A stretch of DNA of 64,000 nt from Cantharellus purpuraceus. Lineage: Eukaryota > Basidiomycota > Agaricomycetes > Cantharellales > Hydnaceae. The stretch lies in assembly GCA_025174535.1 (NCBI GenBank), contig JALBUN010000010.1:1736001-1800000 (forward strand), read 5' to 3'. Of this stretch, positions 20,861-31,480 are shown one piece after another. The notes below the pieces were generated by a model. That model was not told where the DNA came from. It did no database searches and saw nothing but the letters and a program-made list of their open reading frames with translations. Within the stretch, counting starts at the first letter, position 1. The number at the start of each line of letters is the position of its first letter. A program made the translations under genes and the position numbers.

Positions 20861-23800
20861 ATGTCTACTTCAACAATTCGACAACAACAACAACTCGAGG
20901 ACGACCCGTCTACTCCTTTGGCTGCTCAACCAGAGCGACCTATTGCCCCTATCACTCCTGGCTTCTTGCACACTAGATCCCCACTCACTCCTGTGAATGA
21001 TCTTGACCAGACATTTACTACGGATGAAGAGATTAGTGCTGCTGATGCCTCTTTTGCTGTGGAAGTTGATCAGACTAACCATGCACTTACCAATTGGACT
21101 TTTGATGGACCCCTGATCACAGGACCATTACAAAATGTCTTCGTAGTGCCTGGTAAGCCTTTGAAAAGCTTCAGTGCAGCAAGAGTACGGAGAGAGGTCA
21201 GACTTGATCCCCTACTCTCTTCCAGAAGAGATTCACTCCTTAGCATTGCAGAGATGAGCTTTAATCGTGCGGAAGCACCAGGTACTAGAGCTCTGAATCG
21301 TCTTGCTACTGGACTCTTCAGGAAAGAATTAGCGTTACTCAATGTGGTACTGCTCGGACATCCTGGACGAGTTAGTCAGCATGGTAGTACGGGTTATTAT
21401 CTTGATCCATGGAAGTATAAGCAACTGTTAGACACTCTTAATCATATTGCAAATGAGAGAGAAAGTGTTCTGCAGCAGATAAAACTTCCTCCTCCTACTG
21501 TCCCTACATTGCCTTCTGAATGGCCTAGTGACTCCCTTTGGAGTTCCAAAGACCTGGAAGTGCTTTGTGTTACACTACGTGAAGATGTAGAAAACTTTTT
21601 GGCATTTTATTGGGATGCTGTATCCAAGTACAAGGGTTCTTGGAAACCAGTAAAGGATGACTTTCTGTCTCCTGCTCTCCCAGACATTTCTGAGATGTCT
21701 TCTGACATTAATGGTTTCAAAATTCGCTTCGCTGCTGCCCAAGCTGCTTTGCAGAGAAAGGTTGCTGCGGATACTAGTTTTTATGAAGCTAAAGTCATTA
21801 ATGCATCGGTGAATCCTGTCCTTGGACATGATCTTCCCACTCTTGCAGCTATGCCTGTCAGGGATGCTCAGCAGTCAACTGTTGCCTATACTGTTAAGGA
21901 AGCTCCTTTGATTTCCAGATTGGATCAAGGAGAAAAATTTCCAGTTGATCATGAACGGATTAGACAGAGACAGTCTGCGGTTTACAACCGTGGTCCCAGA
22001 CCCTCTACTCTTTTCAATTCTCCTTACCATCAGGATCCTAGTAAACTTACGGGATCTGCAGGTTTGGAAGAAATGTTCTATACTCCTCCTCAAGTTCAGA
22101 GCAGGGGTACTTTAGGCATTCCAGAATCCATTAGGGTTCCTCACGGAACTTATGGAGCTTCTGGAGGAGGTGCTCCACCTCCTGGAGGAGAACCTCCTGA
22201 TGATGACGGATCATCTGGTCCCCCTCATACACCTAATCCATTTTTGCCTAGACCATCATTGCCACATAGAAGTGGAAGGAGTAATCCTCCCCCTCTGGGT
22301 AGGCATGGAGGCTCAGGTCCTCCTGATGGAGGTGATGGTGGAGGTTACGGTCATAGTCCAGACTGGGGGGATCTTGATCAGAGAAATCCTAATCTCGGAT
22401 TAGGCGCTCCAGTGACTCAGAGCAAGCTGGAAGCTTACTTTGATAACAAGTTGCGTCAGGACTTAGTCCCTGAGTGGGATGGAAACCCTGACAGTTTGGC
22501 TCAATGGATATTGAAAGTAAATCATTTGGCTCAGCGATCTCCTATGGTCTTCAAGCAATTGGGACAAATTATCCCTTTGCGGTTGCGTAAAGGAGCTGAG
22601 AGATGGTTTTTCTCCTTACCATTGTCATATCGCCAAGAAGCAACTGAGGACTGGAAGTCCATCAGAGAAGTCATTGGTTCATACTATATGAACAGAGCCT
22701 GGTTGGATAGGCAGAAAGCTAGAGCAACTCGTGCTACTTTCAGAGAGCCTGGCTTTACTAATGAGACTCCTAGTGAGTATTACGTTAGAAAGTCAGAGCT
22801 ATTGAGACTGGTCAGCAAGCTGTCAGACTCAGAGCTTATATTGGAAATCATGAATGGTGCTCCACCATATTGGCACACAGTCATTGATGCTCACAGGTGT
22901 TCATCTGCAGTGGAATTCCAAACTGCTATCAAGTATCACGAGGAATCATTGTCACATGCTCCTTTCTCTTCAGGAGACAACCTGGAAAGACGTATTAGAA
23001 ATTTGGAAAATTCTTTGCATCAAACCAAACCTAGGTTTGACTCGAACAGATCTTTTAGAGATGCTAGAGCTCATCTGGTTGGATGGTCATCCAAATTGAA
23101 TCCTCCAAAATTCCCTCGGGATGATTCTAATGTGTCTAAAAATTCCACACCTGAATCCAAAGGAGCTAGACCTTGCAGGCATTGTGGCAGTAACAAGCAT
23201 TGGGATAATGAGTGCAAACATGCCAGTTCAGCATCTCGCTCTGCCCATACACGTTACACGGTTTCTAATGAAGAAGCTAATGCAGACCTTGCCTATGAGG
23301 ATATGTACCTTGAATCACTTCATGAATCAGAAGTGGATTTAAGTTCAGACAATGCTCATGTTAATAATGTTGCGACTGAGAATATCCCTGAAGAACCTTC
23401 ATCGGATCAACAGGAATCTGCTCAGGATACAGAGGCACATTGTCAACTTGCTAAACCAGCCATGAGCTTGCTGGAAAGTATGTCCCGACTGGGGGGATCC
23501 ATACCTAATAGAGAAAAATCTTCTGAGCCTTTGTCTCTGGAAAACTCTTTTTCTGAGACATTCACTCCTAAATCTCGTCAAGAGAGGAGAAGGTTAATGA
23601 AAGATTCCAAACATGTAGCTGCTTTCCTAAGGAATTCTAAGCTTACTAGTTGGGCTCCTAACTCCTTGATTAAACTCAAGCGTTTCATGTCCAGACCAGC
23701 AGGCTGTGCCTTCCTTGGATCTTCTGCAACCACTACTAATGTTTGGCTGGGAGAATATGGAAAGAATCAAACTACCCTTGTAGCTGATTCTGGTTCAGAC

Positions 23801-26800
23801 ATAACCCTTATCTCTCAGAAAGCTCTTTGCTCTATGGAGAATCCTCCTAAGATCAAAACAGGTCAGAAAATTAACTTGATACAAGTTACTGGCACATCCA
23901 AAATTTCTGGATACGTTACGGTGCCCATTTACTTTGACTCTGACTCTGGACCAGTTCAGATTGAAGTTGAAGCTTATGTGGTCAAAGGCATGACTACCCC
24001 TGTCATTCTTGGGAATGATTTTGCTGATCAGTACTCTATCTCACTTATAAGAGAAGGCTCAGATAGCTATCTTATGTTTGGTAATACTGGACGGAAAGCC
24101 AAGATTGAGAACTCAGTGAGCTCACCCTTATTGGATGAGAATGGTCACACCTTTAAAATAAGAGCCCTTCCTGACCTTGCATCTCTAACTGCAAAGTTCA
24201 AGGCTCATAGGCGTATTAAGAACTCTCGGAAACGGATTAGAGCACGCATTTCGGATTCAAGTGTTAGGGCCTTACATCCCGTCACAATTCCTCCTGAAAC
24301 TGCTTCTCTAATTCCTGCTTCTATCTATTTCCCTGGGAATAGTAATGAAGTTTATGTGGAAAAAGTGCTTCACTCCAATCATGGGCCTGAAGATTTCTAT
24401 GGCATCTCAGATGCAATTGTATCTCGGAATAACCCGTGCCTACATGTTAGCAATTTTTCATCACAACCAGTTACTATACATCAAGGACAACTTCTGGGTC
24501 ATGCTAGAAATCCTTCCAATTGGCTGGATCGGACTTCTAATTTGAACCAGACTCAATTAGAGACTTGTCTCTCTCACGCCAGACTCATAAAAGCTCTTGC
24601 TCAACAGAACTTTGAGACTGGTGCGGTACCTACTGTTGCCTCTCTTGAATCAGATGGAGAGGTGGTACAAGGAGGACCTAAGGCTCAGGAAATTTCCCCT
24701 GAGGATGTTCCTGAAAACCAACTGTTGGATGAAATTGACTTCTCACCAGAGCTCAATGATGCCAATAGGAAGGCTCTTCAAGATACAGTTCTGGCACATA
24801 AAGACGCATTTGGTCTTGATGGCAGACTTGGCAATTATGATGCAAAAGTTGAAATCAATCTCAGGCCTGAGGCCAAAGAAATTTCACTACCTCCTTATAA
24901 TGCCTCACCTGCCAAAAGGGAAGTCATTGACAAGCAAATGGATGCTTGGCTCAGTCTTGGAGTCATTGAACCATCCAAAAGTCCTTGGGGTTTTCCAGCA
25001 CTTATAGCCTATCGTAATGGGAAACCAAGAATGTGTATAGACTATAGGAAACTCAATGAGATTGCTGTCCCGGATGAATTTCCCTTGCCAAGACAAGATT
25101 CCATTTTGCAGGCACTCACTGGATCTCGTTGGTTATCCACCTTGGATGCATTAGCGGGTTTCACACAGCTGCAAATGTCGGACAGTGCCAAAGAAAAAAC
25201 TGCATTCAGAACTCATAGAGGACTGTATCAGTTCAAACGGATGCCCTTTGGGTATCGGAATGGACCTGCAGTCTTTCAAAGAGTGATGCAAGGTGTCCTA
25301 GCACCTTTTCTATGGGTGTTTGCCCTGGTCTATATTGATGATATTGTCATATATTCCAAGACATTCAAAGAACACTTGGATCATCTAGACAAAGTGTTTG
25401 GAGCTATAGAAAAGTCTGGAATCACCTTATCTCCTGCTAAGTGCCATTTGGCCTACCAGTCATTGCTACTGTTAGGACAAAAGGTATCACGGTTAGGTCT
25501 ATCAACTCACAAGGAGAAGATAGATGCTATACTGGAATTGGCAGAACCAAAGAATGTGCATGACCTACAAATCTTCCTCGGAATGGTGGTATACTTCTCC
25601 TCATATATACCATTCTATGCATGGATTGTAGCTCCCTTGTTTGAATTGCTCAAAAAGAATTCAACTTGGGAATGGGGCAATACTCAACAAGAAGCCTTTG
25701 ATTTGGCTAAAAATGCCCTTGTCAGTGCGCCAGTCAGAGCGTATGCCATTCCTGGTCTCGGATATAGAGTCTACTCTGATGCATGTGATGTCGGAATCGC
25801 TGCTATACTTCAGCAGATTCAACCTCTCAAAATCAGAGATCTCAAAGGTACCAAAGGGTATGAGAAACTCAAATCAGCTTATGACAAAGGATTACCTGTA
25901 CCACAATTGGTGATTCCTGTGTTAAAAGATGAAACTCTCCCTAAGCCAGGTACTTGGGATAAAGACTTTGAAAACACTACGGTTTCAGTAGATCGAGTCA
26001 TTGCTTACTGGTCTCGTACCTTGAAACCAGCTGAAAGGAATTACTCTCCTACAGAAAGGGAGGCGCTTGCATTACGAGACGGTCTTATCAAATTTCAACC
26101 CTACATTGAAGGGGAGAAAGTAGTAGCCATCACAGACCATGCAGCCCTCATCTGGAGTCGGACCTACCAAAATGTTAATCGGCGGTTATTAACTTGGGGA
26201 ACTGTATTTGCTGCATACCCTGAATTAAAAATCGTACACCGAGCAGGACGGGTTCACTCTAATGTAGATCCTATTTCCAGACTCAGAAGGAATGTTCCAT
26301 ATCAAGATGGGCCTTCTTCTGATGACTCCATTCCTACTATCCTGGACTCGGAACAGGATCCACTTGTGGATTTTTATTCTGATATCTCTCCTCACTTTGA
26401 AGCCAGAACTTTAATGTTAATGGCTGCATATGAAGAAGAGAACCAGAGAATTCCACTGAGCGTGCATGCTTCTTCCATCCAAGTCAATACCAGCCTGGAA
26501 GAAGATTTCACCATTCCATACGTGACAGCCAAAGGCTATAATCTAGTCTCTAGCCTTGCTCAGGAAGAGATTCAGAAAATAGTTGATGCGTATGCCAAAG
26601 ATCCTTACTTCAAAAGGGTCAGATCTGAATTACGACAGGAGTCTAATTGGATCAGTCCGAAGCATCCACTCTTTTTTGAAAATGAGGATGGATTGCTTTA
26701 CTTTGAAGATTGGAATGGCAATTACAGGCTATGTGTACCCAAGGCTGAGCAATCTAATCTTCTAAGTGAAATTCATGATGAAATCACTGAAGGAGCTCAT

Positions 26801-28159
26801 GCGGGTTATCATAAAACATACAACAAACTGGCTTCTACCTTCTATTGGCCTAGAATGAGTAGAGATGTCAAGAAGTTTGTTGTAAGCTGTGATATTTGCC
26901 AGAAAGCCAAACCAAGGCGACACGCACCTATTGGACTGTTGCAGCCCATACCTATTCCAGAAAATCCTTTTGAAGTTATCACCATGGACTTCATTATGGA
27001 ATTACCTGAGAGCAATGGGTGCGATTCCATCCTGGTGATAGTGGATAAACTTACAAAGTTTGGCATCTTTGTCCCTACTCAAAGCACTATTAATGAGGAG
27101 GGAACTGCTCGGATACTGTTTGAACATGTGCTATCCAAATATGGAATTCCCAAACAAATTATATCCGACAGAGATCCCAGATGGACCAGCACCTTCTGGA
27201 AAGAGATATGCAAGCAAATAAATACTAGAAGAGCTCTAACTACAGCCTATCACCCTCAAGCAGATGGTCAAACTGAGGTGTTGAACCAGACGCTTGAAAC
27301 CGCGCTACGTTCTTATGTAAGCCCGACGCGCGACAACTGGGCGGCTCTCCTCTCTCCATTTGCTCTATCCTACAATAACCTCCCACACTCCGCGACTGGA
27401 TTTGCGCCGGCATTTCTACTGTATGGCTACCATCCACGCACTCCCTCTTCCTACATTCATTCATCTACTCACGGCGTTCACTGGCCTTCCAGCCCGCCGG
27501 CCCCGCGACCAGTTGGATCGGTCGATCGCGTTGATTTAATCAAGTCCCCTGCCAATGAAGTTGAAAGTACGAAAGCTATGGACTTCCTAAGTGAATTAGC
27601 TACTTACCGATCTCAGGCTAGAGAAGCCCTGCAATTTGCGCAGGTTGCTCAGCAAAAGAATTTCAACACCGGTCGTCTGGCTCAAGAATTCGACGTTGGC
27701 GATCGCGTTCTCATCAATCCCCATTCCCTCAGTCTATTGCATGCTCAGAAAGGCCTAGGTAAGAAGCTCCAAATGAAATACGATGGCCCCTTTGATATCA
27801 TACAAAAATTAGGGCCGGCTACCTATCGCCTTCGCATGCCTGCGTCATACGGGCTCCACCCTGTCCTTAACATCGCTCACCTCGAGCTCTACTCCTCCTC
27901 ACCCCCTTCCTTCGGTTCACGACCTCTCAGATCTCTTGAACGCGCTGATTTCACGCAACTCCCAGAATTCGAGGTCGAGTCCATCATCGGTGAACGATGG
28001 CGAAAGGCCCGTAATGGCCGGCGTGTCCAGGAGCTCCTCACGCGTTTCATCGGATACGACTCATCATATGACGAGTGGCTCCTGCGAAAGAACCTTCGCA
28101 ACGCTCCCGACCTCCTTCGCGATTGGGATCGACGCGATCGGGGTATCTCTCGCCACTAG
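20861..28159 (+). CDS. Element A gag-pol polyprotein
   Basis: 2432 codons from the ATG at 20861 without a stop. An upstream in-frame extension has no ATG, so this start is chosen. Order: gag with a Gly/Pro-rich linker (about residues 440-510), CCHC zinc knuckle CRHCGSNKHWDNEC (C772), aspartic protease VADSGSDITLI (D976), reverse transcriptase with YIDDIVIYS (Y1491), RNase H VYSDACDVG (D1640), integrase with HHCC finger (H1980 to CDICQ) and catalytic D2043, D2103 and E2139 (35 residues between the last two), and a C-terminal chromodomain-like segment (FEVESIIGERW ... YDEWLLRKN, about 2369-2425). Gag and pol are fused in one frame, so their ratio must be set by something other than frameshifting. 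From about 27290 the base composition becomes clearly GC-richer. Confidence 0.95.
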   Translation: MSTSTIRQQQQLEDDPSTPLAAQPERPIAPITPGFLHTRSPLTPVNDLDQTFTTDEEISAADASFAVEVDQTNHALTNWTFDGPLITGPLQNVFVVPGKPLKSFSAARVRREVRLDPLLSSRRDSLLSIAEMSFNRAEAPGTRALNRLATGLFRKELALLNVVLLGHPGRVSQHGSTGYYLDPWKYKQLLDTLNHIANERESVLQQIKLPPPTVPTLPSEWPSDSLWSSKDLEVLCVTLREDVENFLAFYWDAVSKYKGSWKPVKDDFLSPALPDISEMSSDINGFKIRFAAAQAALQRKVAADTSFYEAKVINASVNPVLGHDLPTLAAMPVRDAQQSTVAYTVKEAPLISRLDQGEKFPVDHERIRQRQSAVYNRGPRPSTLFNSPYHQDPSKLTGSAGLEEMFYTPPQVQSRGTLGIPESIRVPHGTYGASGGGAPPPGGEPPDDDGSSGPPHTPNPFLPRPSLPHRSGRSNPPPLGRHGGSGPPDGGDGGGYGHSPDWGDLDQRNPNLGLGAPVTQSKLEAYFDNKLRQDLVPEWDGNPDSLAQWILKVNHLAQRSPMVFKQLGQIIPLRLRKGAERWFFSLPLSYRQEATEDWKSIREVIGSYYMNRAWLDRQKARATRATFREPGFTNETPSEYYVRKSELLRLVSKLSDSELILEIMNGAPPYWHTVIDAHRCSSAVEFQTAIKYHEESLSHAPFSSGDNLERRIRNLENSLHQTKPRFDSNRSFRDARAHLVGWSSKLNPPKFPRDDSNVSKNSTPESKGARPCRHCGSNKHWDNECKHASSASRSAHTRYTVSNEEANADLAYEDMYLESLHESEVDLSSDNAHVNNVATENIPEEPSSDQQESAQDTEAHCQLAKPAMSLLESMSRLGGSIPNREKSSEPLSLENSFSETFTPKSRQERRRLMKDSKHVAAFLRNSKLTSWAPNSLIKLKRFMSRPAGCAFLGSSATTTNVWLGEYGKNQTTLVADSGSDITLISQKALCSMENPPKIKTGQKINLIQVTGTSKISGYVTVPIYFDSDSGPVQIEVEAYVVKGMTTPVILGNDFADQYSISLIREGSDSYLMFGNTGRKAKIENSVSSPLLDENGHTFKIRALPDLASLTAKFKAHRRIKNSRKRIRARISDSSVRALHPVTIPPETASLIPASIYFPGNSNEVYVEKVLHSNHGPEDFYGISDAIVSRNNPCLHVSNFSSQPVTIHQGQLLGHARNPSNWLDRTSNLNQTQLETCLSHARLIKALAQQNFETGAVPTVASLESDGEVVQGGPKAQEISPEDVPENQLLDEIDFSPELNDANRKALQDTVLAHKDAFGLDGRLGNYDAKVEINLRPEAKEISLPPYNASPAKREVIDKQMDAWLSLGVIEPSKSPWGFPALIAYRNGKPRMCIDYRKLNEIAVPDEFPLPRQDSILQALTGSRWLSTLDALAGFTQLQMSDSAKEKTAFRTHRGLYQFKRMPFGYRNGPAVFQRVMQGVLAPFLWVFALVYIDDIVIYSKTFKEHLDHLDKVFGAIEKSGITLSPAKCHLAYQSLLLLGQKVSRLGLSTHKEKIDAILELAEPKNVHDLQIFLGMVVYFSSYIPFYAWIVAPLFELLKKNSTWEWGNTQQEAFDLAKNALVSAPVRAYAIPGLGYRVYSDACDVGIAAILQQIQPLKIRDLKGTKGYEKLKSAYDKGLPVPQLVIPVLKDETLPKPGTWDKDFENTTVSVDRVIAYWSRTLKPAERNYSPTEREALALRDGLIKFQPYIEGEKVVAITDHAALIWSRTYQNVNRRLLTWGTVFAAYPELKIVHRAGRVHSNVDPISRLRRNVPYQDGPSSDDSIPTILDSEQDPLVDFYSDISPHFEARTLMLMAAYEEENQRIPLSVHASSIQVNTSLEEDFTIPYVTAKGYNLVSSLAQEEIQKIVDAYAKDPYFKRVRSELRQESNWISPKHPLFFENEDGLLYFEDWNGNYRLCVPKAEQSNLLSEIHDEITEGAHAGYHKTYNKLASTFYWPRMSRDVKKFVVSCDICQKAKPRRHAPIGLLQPIPIPENPFEVITMDFIMELPESNGCDSILVIVDKLTKFGIFVPTQSTINEEGTARILFEHVLSKYGIPKQIISDRDPRWTSTFWKEICKQINTRRALTTAYHPQADGQTEVLNQTLETALRSYVSPTRDNWAALLSPFALSYNNLPHSATGFAPAFLLYGYHPRTPSSYIHSSTHGVHWPSSPPAPRPVGSVDRVDLIKSPANEVESTKAMDFLSELATYRSQAREALQFAQVAQQKNFNTGRLAQEFDVGDRVLINPHSLSLLHAQKGLGKKLQMKYDGPFDIIQKLGPATYRLRMPASYGLHPVLNIAHLELYSSSPPSFGSRPLRSLERADFTQLPEFEVESIIGERWRKARNGRRVQELLTRFIGYDSSYDEWLLRKNLRNAPDLLRDWDRRDRGISRH

Positions 28160-28356
28160 GGCTTCCTCTATCTATGACTCTCTTATCTCGGCCTTCTACC
28201 CTATTCCTTCCCCTTCCTAGCTATTCCAGATCCTTTCCCTACTGTTCTATAAACCCAATATCATGATGTCTTCATTTTACTCAATCCCAACCGCATCTAA
28301 CTTTTGAAAAACCTCAGCAAATCTTTAGTCTTTCCACCTATCTACTTCTTTCCACT

Positions 28357-29385
28357 ATGGCTAACTACCCTGATGTGTCTGTCATTGACTTCGTGGTTCA
28401 TAAAGAAAACGATACATATATACAAGGTGGAGTTCCTGTACCTAACTACGGACTCCAATTCACTTCCAACTTCGACTTCTACCAACCCAATCGTTTTGAC
28501 TTCATCTATCTTGAAGCACCAGCAAGTGAGTATGCCATACTACGCAATGACCTTGCCAGCAGCTTCTGGGAGACATTGAAGATGAAAACTCGATACATTC
28601 TCGCAGCCGCTCACGGATGGGACGGCGAGTCAGCCCTTGAACCTCTCCCTTCTGAGATTCCTCTTGGAAAGCTCCAGGAGATAGATATGATTCCCCCTCC
28701 TTTTCCAGCTCGTAACCAACTCTCATTCAACTTCTTCCTCCTCCCAGAGAAACCCTCTGTCATACGTGAATGGATCCGTGCTTGGCAGAATCAGTCTCGC
28801 CAGCTCTCTGCTTGGATCTGCAAATCCAAAATCAATAGTGCACGCATCCCAGGATGCTCCTGGAGGTGGCCAACTTCACCACTCTACTCCCATCCTTTGG
28901 ATGACGTGTCAGAATTTGATGACGGAATCTCCCAAGCCACTGAGGTGAACTCCACTATATCCGAGTCCTCTCTCCCCTCTCTCCCAGTCGTTCATGCTTT
29001 CAGAGCCCATGCTGAACCTGATGGTCTCAAAAGACCCCGCGGGTCGTCCCCTTTCGAGGCCAATCGTGATGGTGTCGATGCCAACAAGAAACAACTTGTG
29101 TTGTGGCAACCTTCAGCAACCCAACTTCAAGAGATGTACCTTTCCCTTTCACGTGGATATGTTAGCTCGTACTCTGCTCCCACATCTTCTATCACCACTC
29201 CTCCCAACTCACCAGCTCCTCCTCCCTATCACAAAAACTCAACTCACTCCTATGATCCTCGAGTTCCTAAACCTATATTGACTCGTCGGACTCGACTCAC
29301 GACTCGTGTGTTCAAAAATCCTTATGCCACGGGTAACTCTGGAGGATATGAGAGGACGGAAGTGAGGAAAGATGTGCGTGACTAG
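28357..29385 (+). CDS. Element A third ORF (342 aa, unknown)
   Basis: An ATG at 28357, 198 nt after the gag-pol stop, opens 342 codons ending 32 nt before the 3' LTR. The N-terminal half is well-ordered in appearance (VSVIDFVVHKENDTYIQGG, LASSFWETLKMKTRYILAAA) with several Trp residues (IREWIRAWQNQ, SWRWPTSPLY). The C-terminal third is Ser/Pro/Thr-rich and ends basic (ILTRRTRLTTR). I find no signal peptide, transmembrane segment, zinc finger or known family. The intact frame inside a young element and its position before the polypurine tract suggest a retained function, for instance as an accessory protein. How it is translated (separate transcript or re-initiation) is unknown. Confidence 0.75.
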   Translation: MANYPDVSVIDFVVHKENDTYIQGGVPVPNYGLQFTSNFDFYQPNRFDFIYLEAPASEYAILRNDLASSFWETLKMKTRYILAAAHGWDGESALEPLPSEIPLGKLQEIDMIPPPFPARNQLSFNFFLLPEKPSVIREWIRAWQNQSRQLSAWICKSKINSARIPGCSWRWPTSPLYSHPLDDVSEFDDGISQATEVNSTISESSLPSLPVVHAFRAHAEPDGLKRPRGSSPFEANRDGVDANKKQLVLWQPSATQLQEMYLSLSRGYVSSYSAPTSSITTPPNSPAPPPYHKNSTHSYDPRVPKPILTRRTRLTTRVFKNPYATGNSGGYERTEVRKDVRD

Positions 29386-29417
29386 GTCAGGGAAAGAATA
29401 TTTGAAGGGGGGATGAA

Positions 29418-30849
29418 TGTATGGGAACCACCTTTTCCCTATCAAATTCCATTTATGCAGCACCAATGTGCTATTCTTTGCTTTTCCATTCCTAAATATC
29501 CGCATATATTTGATGCTTGTACCTGGAATGGACTTATTCAAATATTCTCTATTTTTCCATATTTTTCCGGGAATATTCCATGCAGAACTCAGCTCAGAAT
29601 CATTTATTTCTGCTGTGCTACAGTTGTGGACCCATAGGCGCCCACAAACCTTCGCACAGCCGGCTCTCCCCTTTTGGACCAGGCATTTGGCCTCAATTCA
29701 AGCTCAGATGTCTCTGATCAATAAATATTCTGTAACTTAACAACCACAGCCTCTCAGGGCACTATTTTCCGTGGAGATCATCACATGACATGTGGCTATC
29801 CATGGCTGTGCAAACCAGTGCAGAAAACAGGGTGGACACCCTTCTTTTTGCCTGATCAGTGCCTAGCTCAGGGATCAGATCAGCTGATGGGTGATCAAAT
29901 CAGGTGATTGCCTTGGAATATTCTACCCCTTTCCATAACATTCTAGCTGTTTCCTTCTATTATTAGATAGAACTTTCCAGAACCATTATTCAGCTCCTGA
30001 TCAGTGTTAGTGCTGTGATCAGATCCTGTGATTGGCTTGGAATATTCTACCCCTTTCTTCCACCTTCCACAACCTTCCAGTAGTTTCCATCTATTAATAG
30101 GTAGAATATTCCAGAAGCATTAGTCAGCCCCTGTAAATACAATATATAAGGAGGCCATTCTGCCTCTGAAAGAATAACATATCATCATATTCTACCCATC
30201 TTCTGCACACCAGTGTGACTAGAGTGACATACAGTGTCATCCTCTATCTCAGTAACTGTTGATTACCAGTTCAAGGATCTTTTACAGTTGTGTAACTGTA
30301 CTTGATTGCACTTCAAGTAGTGATATTCCTGCTTTGGGCGTGAGTGTAGTATCTGCCTCACGTGACTACGAATCTACAGGGTGAGATTGTCTGTCGATAG
30401 TCCTGCCATTAGTGCTCTTGTTTAAGTAACTAGTGTGTACTGCCTTTGCAGAGCATTAGAAGCTTGAACTCGTGTGAAGCAGTTGCTAGACTACTTCACA
30501 CATCGCTGTTACCCGCTTCTGAGTGCCACTGGTTGGACGGTTGGATTCATCCACCTACTTCCTTTAGCCTCTAAGTGCATTCCCCTCTTTTTGGAATATC
30601 TGGACCCCTAAGCGTCCGTGAACTCTAGACTCTGGAAGTCTTATTCATTTCTTGCTGCTAAGAAACGTATTACCTTTCTGCGTATAGTCTGCATTGACCA
30701 ATACAAAGGATTGTAACCAAAGTACAAACGTTAAATCGTTTCTGGAGTTGTGCTGCAGCAGGGTTTGATATTCTTCTCAGCTGTTCATTCACGGAATTGT
30801 GGTGATTTAGAGTTTGCCCTAACACCATAATTTTGCGGGTTCCAAAACA
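29418..30849 (+). repeat. 3' LTR of element A
   Basis: 1432 bp, the same length as the 5' LTR with three visible substitutions. It is followed by target duplication TGTAT. Confidence 0.96.
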
Positions 30850-31100
30850 TGTATGCCTTCACAGTGTACCAGACTTGATTGTGTCTGATCAAGAACTTCA
30901 CATTGATCTTTTGGCATGAATTATAATAGATCATGGAGGTGAAACTCCTCATATCCACAGCATTCCATCCACAAATGGATGGAGCAACAGACTGAACAAA
31001 TCACTCCATTGGTCAAATACTTCATACAGTTGTACAAAGCAGCCAGAAGGATTGGACACATAAGTGTCCAATGGTGGAGTTTGCACTGAACTCCAATATA

Positions 31101-31480
31101 CAGTGGCTCAAAAAACTGTCCCAATGATTTAGCAATTTTGTTTATATGCTTGATATCATTGGCAACAAGTTATGTAATATTCCAACAATATACACATGGG
31201 AACTAGAACATAACAACTACAAAATAAGCCATGTATTATGTGATTTGACTGAGATTCAATGACACAATCAACTTTTTAAAATAGTCATTCATTGGGACAG
31301 TTTTTTGACCCCATTATTTTATACAGATACATCACAAATCTAATGCTTTGTATAGCCTCCTTTTGCTTTATGACTGCTTTAATCCTTATAGGCATGCTCT
31401 CAATCAACTTCTGACACTCCCCTGCCTTGATCTTACCTCATACAACCTCTGCTCTCTCCTATAACTTCCATACAGACACT
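31101..31480 (-). pseudogene. Tc1/mariner element remnant (transposase 3' end and terminal repeat)
   Basis: Starts after a TA dinucleotide with CAGTGGCTCAAAAAACTGTC, a Tc1-type terminal repeat; part of it recurs inverted at 31289-31308. To the right, the minus strand encodes the C terminus of a Tc1 transposase: KIKAGECQKLIESMPIRI, then AKGGYTKH and a stop, the family's standard ending. One missing base between the two blocks breaks the frame. The upstream two-thirds of the transposase and the other end are gone. It is inserted in the G pol remnant. Confidence 0.75.

Larger units (their letters stand above)
19131..30849 (+). mobile_element. Element A, Ty3/gypsy chromovirus, full length, 11719 bp
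   Basis: Complete element bounded by two 1432-bp LTRs with target duplication TGTAT (19126-19130 and 30850-30854), inserted in a G integrase gene. I see three differences between the LTRs (GGTGGGACGG/GGTTGGACGG, AAGAAGCG/AAGAAACG, ACAAGCG/ACAAACG), so it is very young. The 5' leader starts with TTTGGTGGACACTCTGG, a possible primer-binding site beginning two bases after the LTR; its tRNA was not identified. Coding: one gag-pol frame (20861-28159) and a separate ORF (28357-29385). A purine run GAAGGGGGGATGAA precedes the 3' LTR. All parts needed for retrotransposition appear intact. Confidence 0.96.
17827..31099 (+). pseudogene. Family G pol fragment (copy M), interrupted by a MITE and by element A
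   Basis: Decayed pol sequence colinear with 48136-49990 of copy R: RNase H/integrase linker (17827-18339), integrase core (18905-19130, containing WPWQSIGMDFMGPLP and the DHDYLLVVIDHF strand with the first catalytic Asp), then 30850-31099 after element A. A 565-bp MITE sits at 18340-18904 and element A at 19131-30849. Stops and frameshifts are frequent, so nothing is expressed. Confidence 0.8.
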
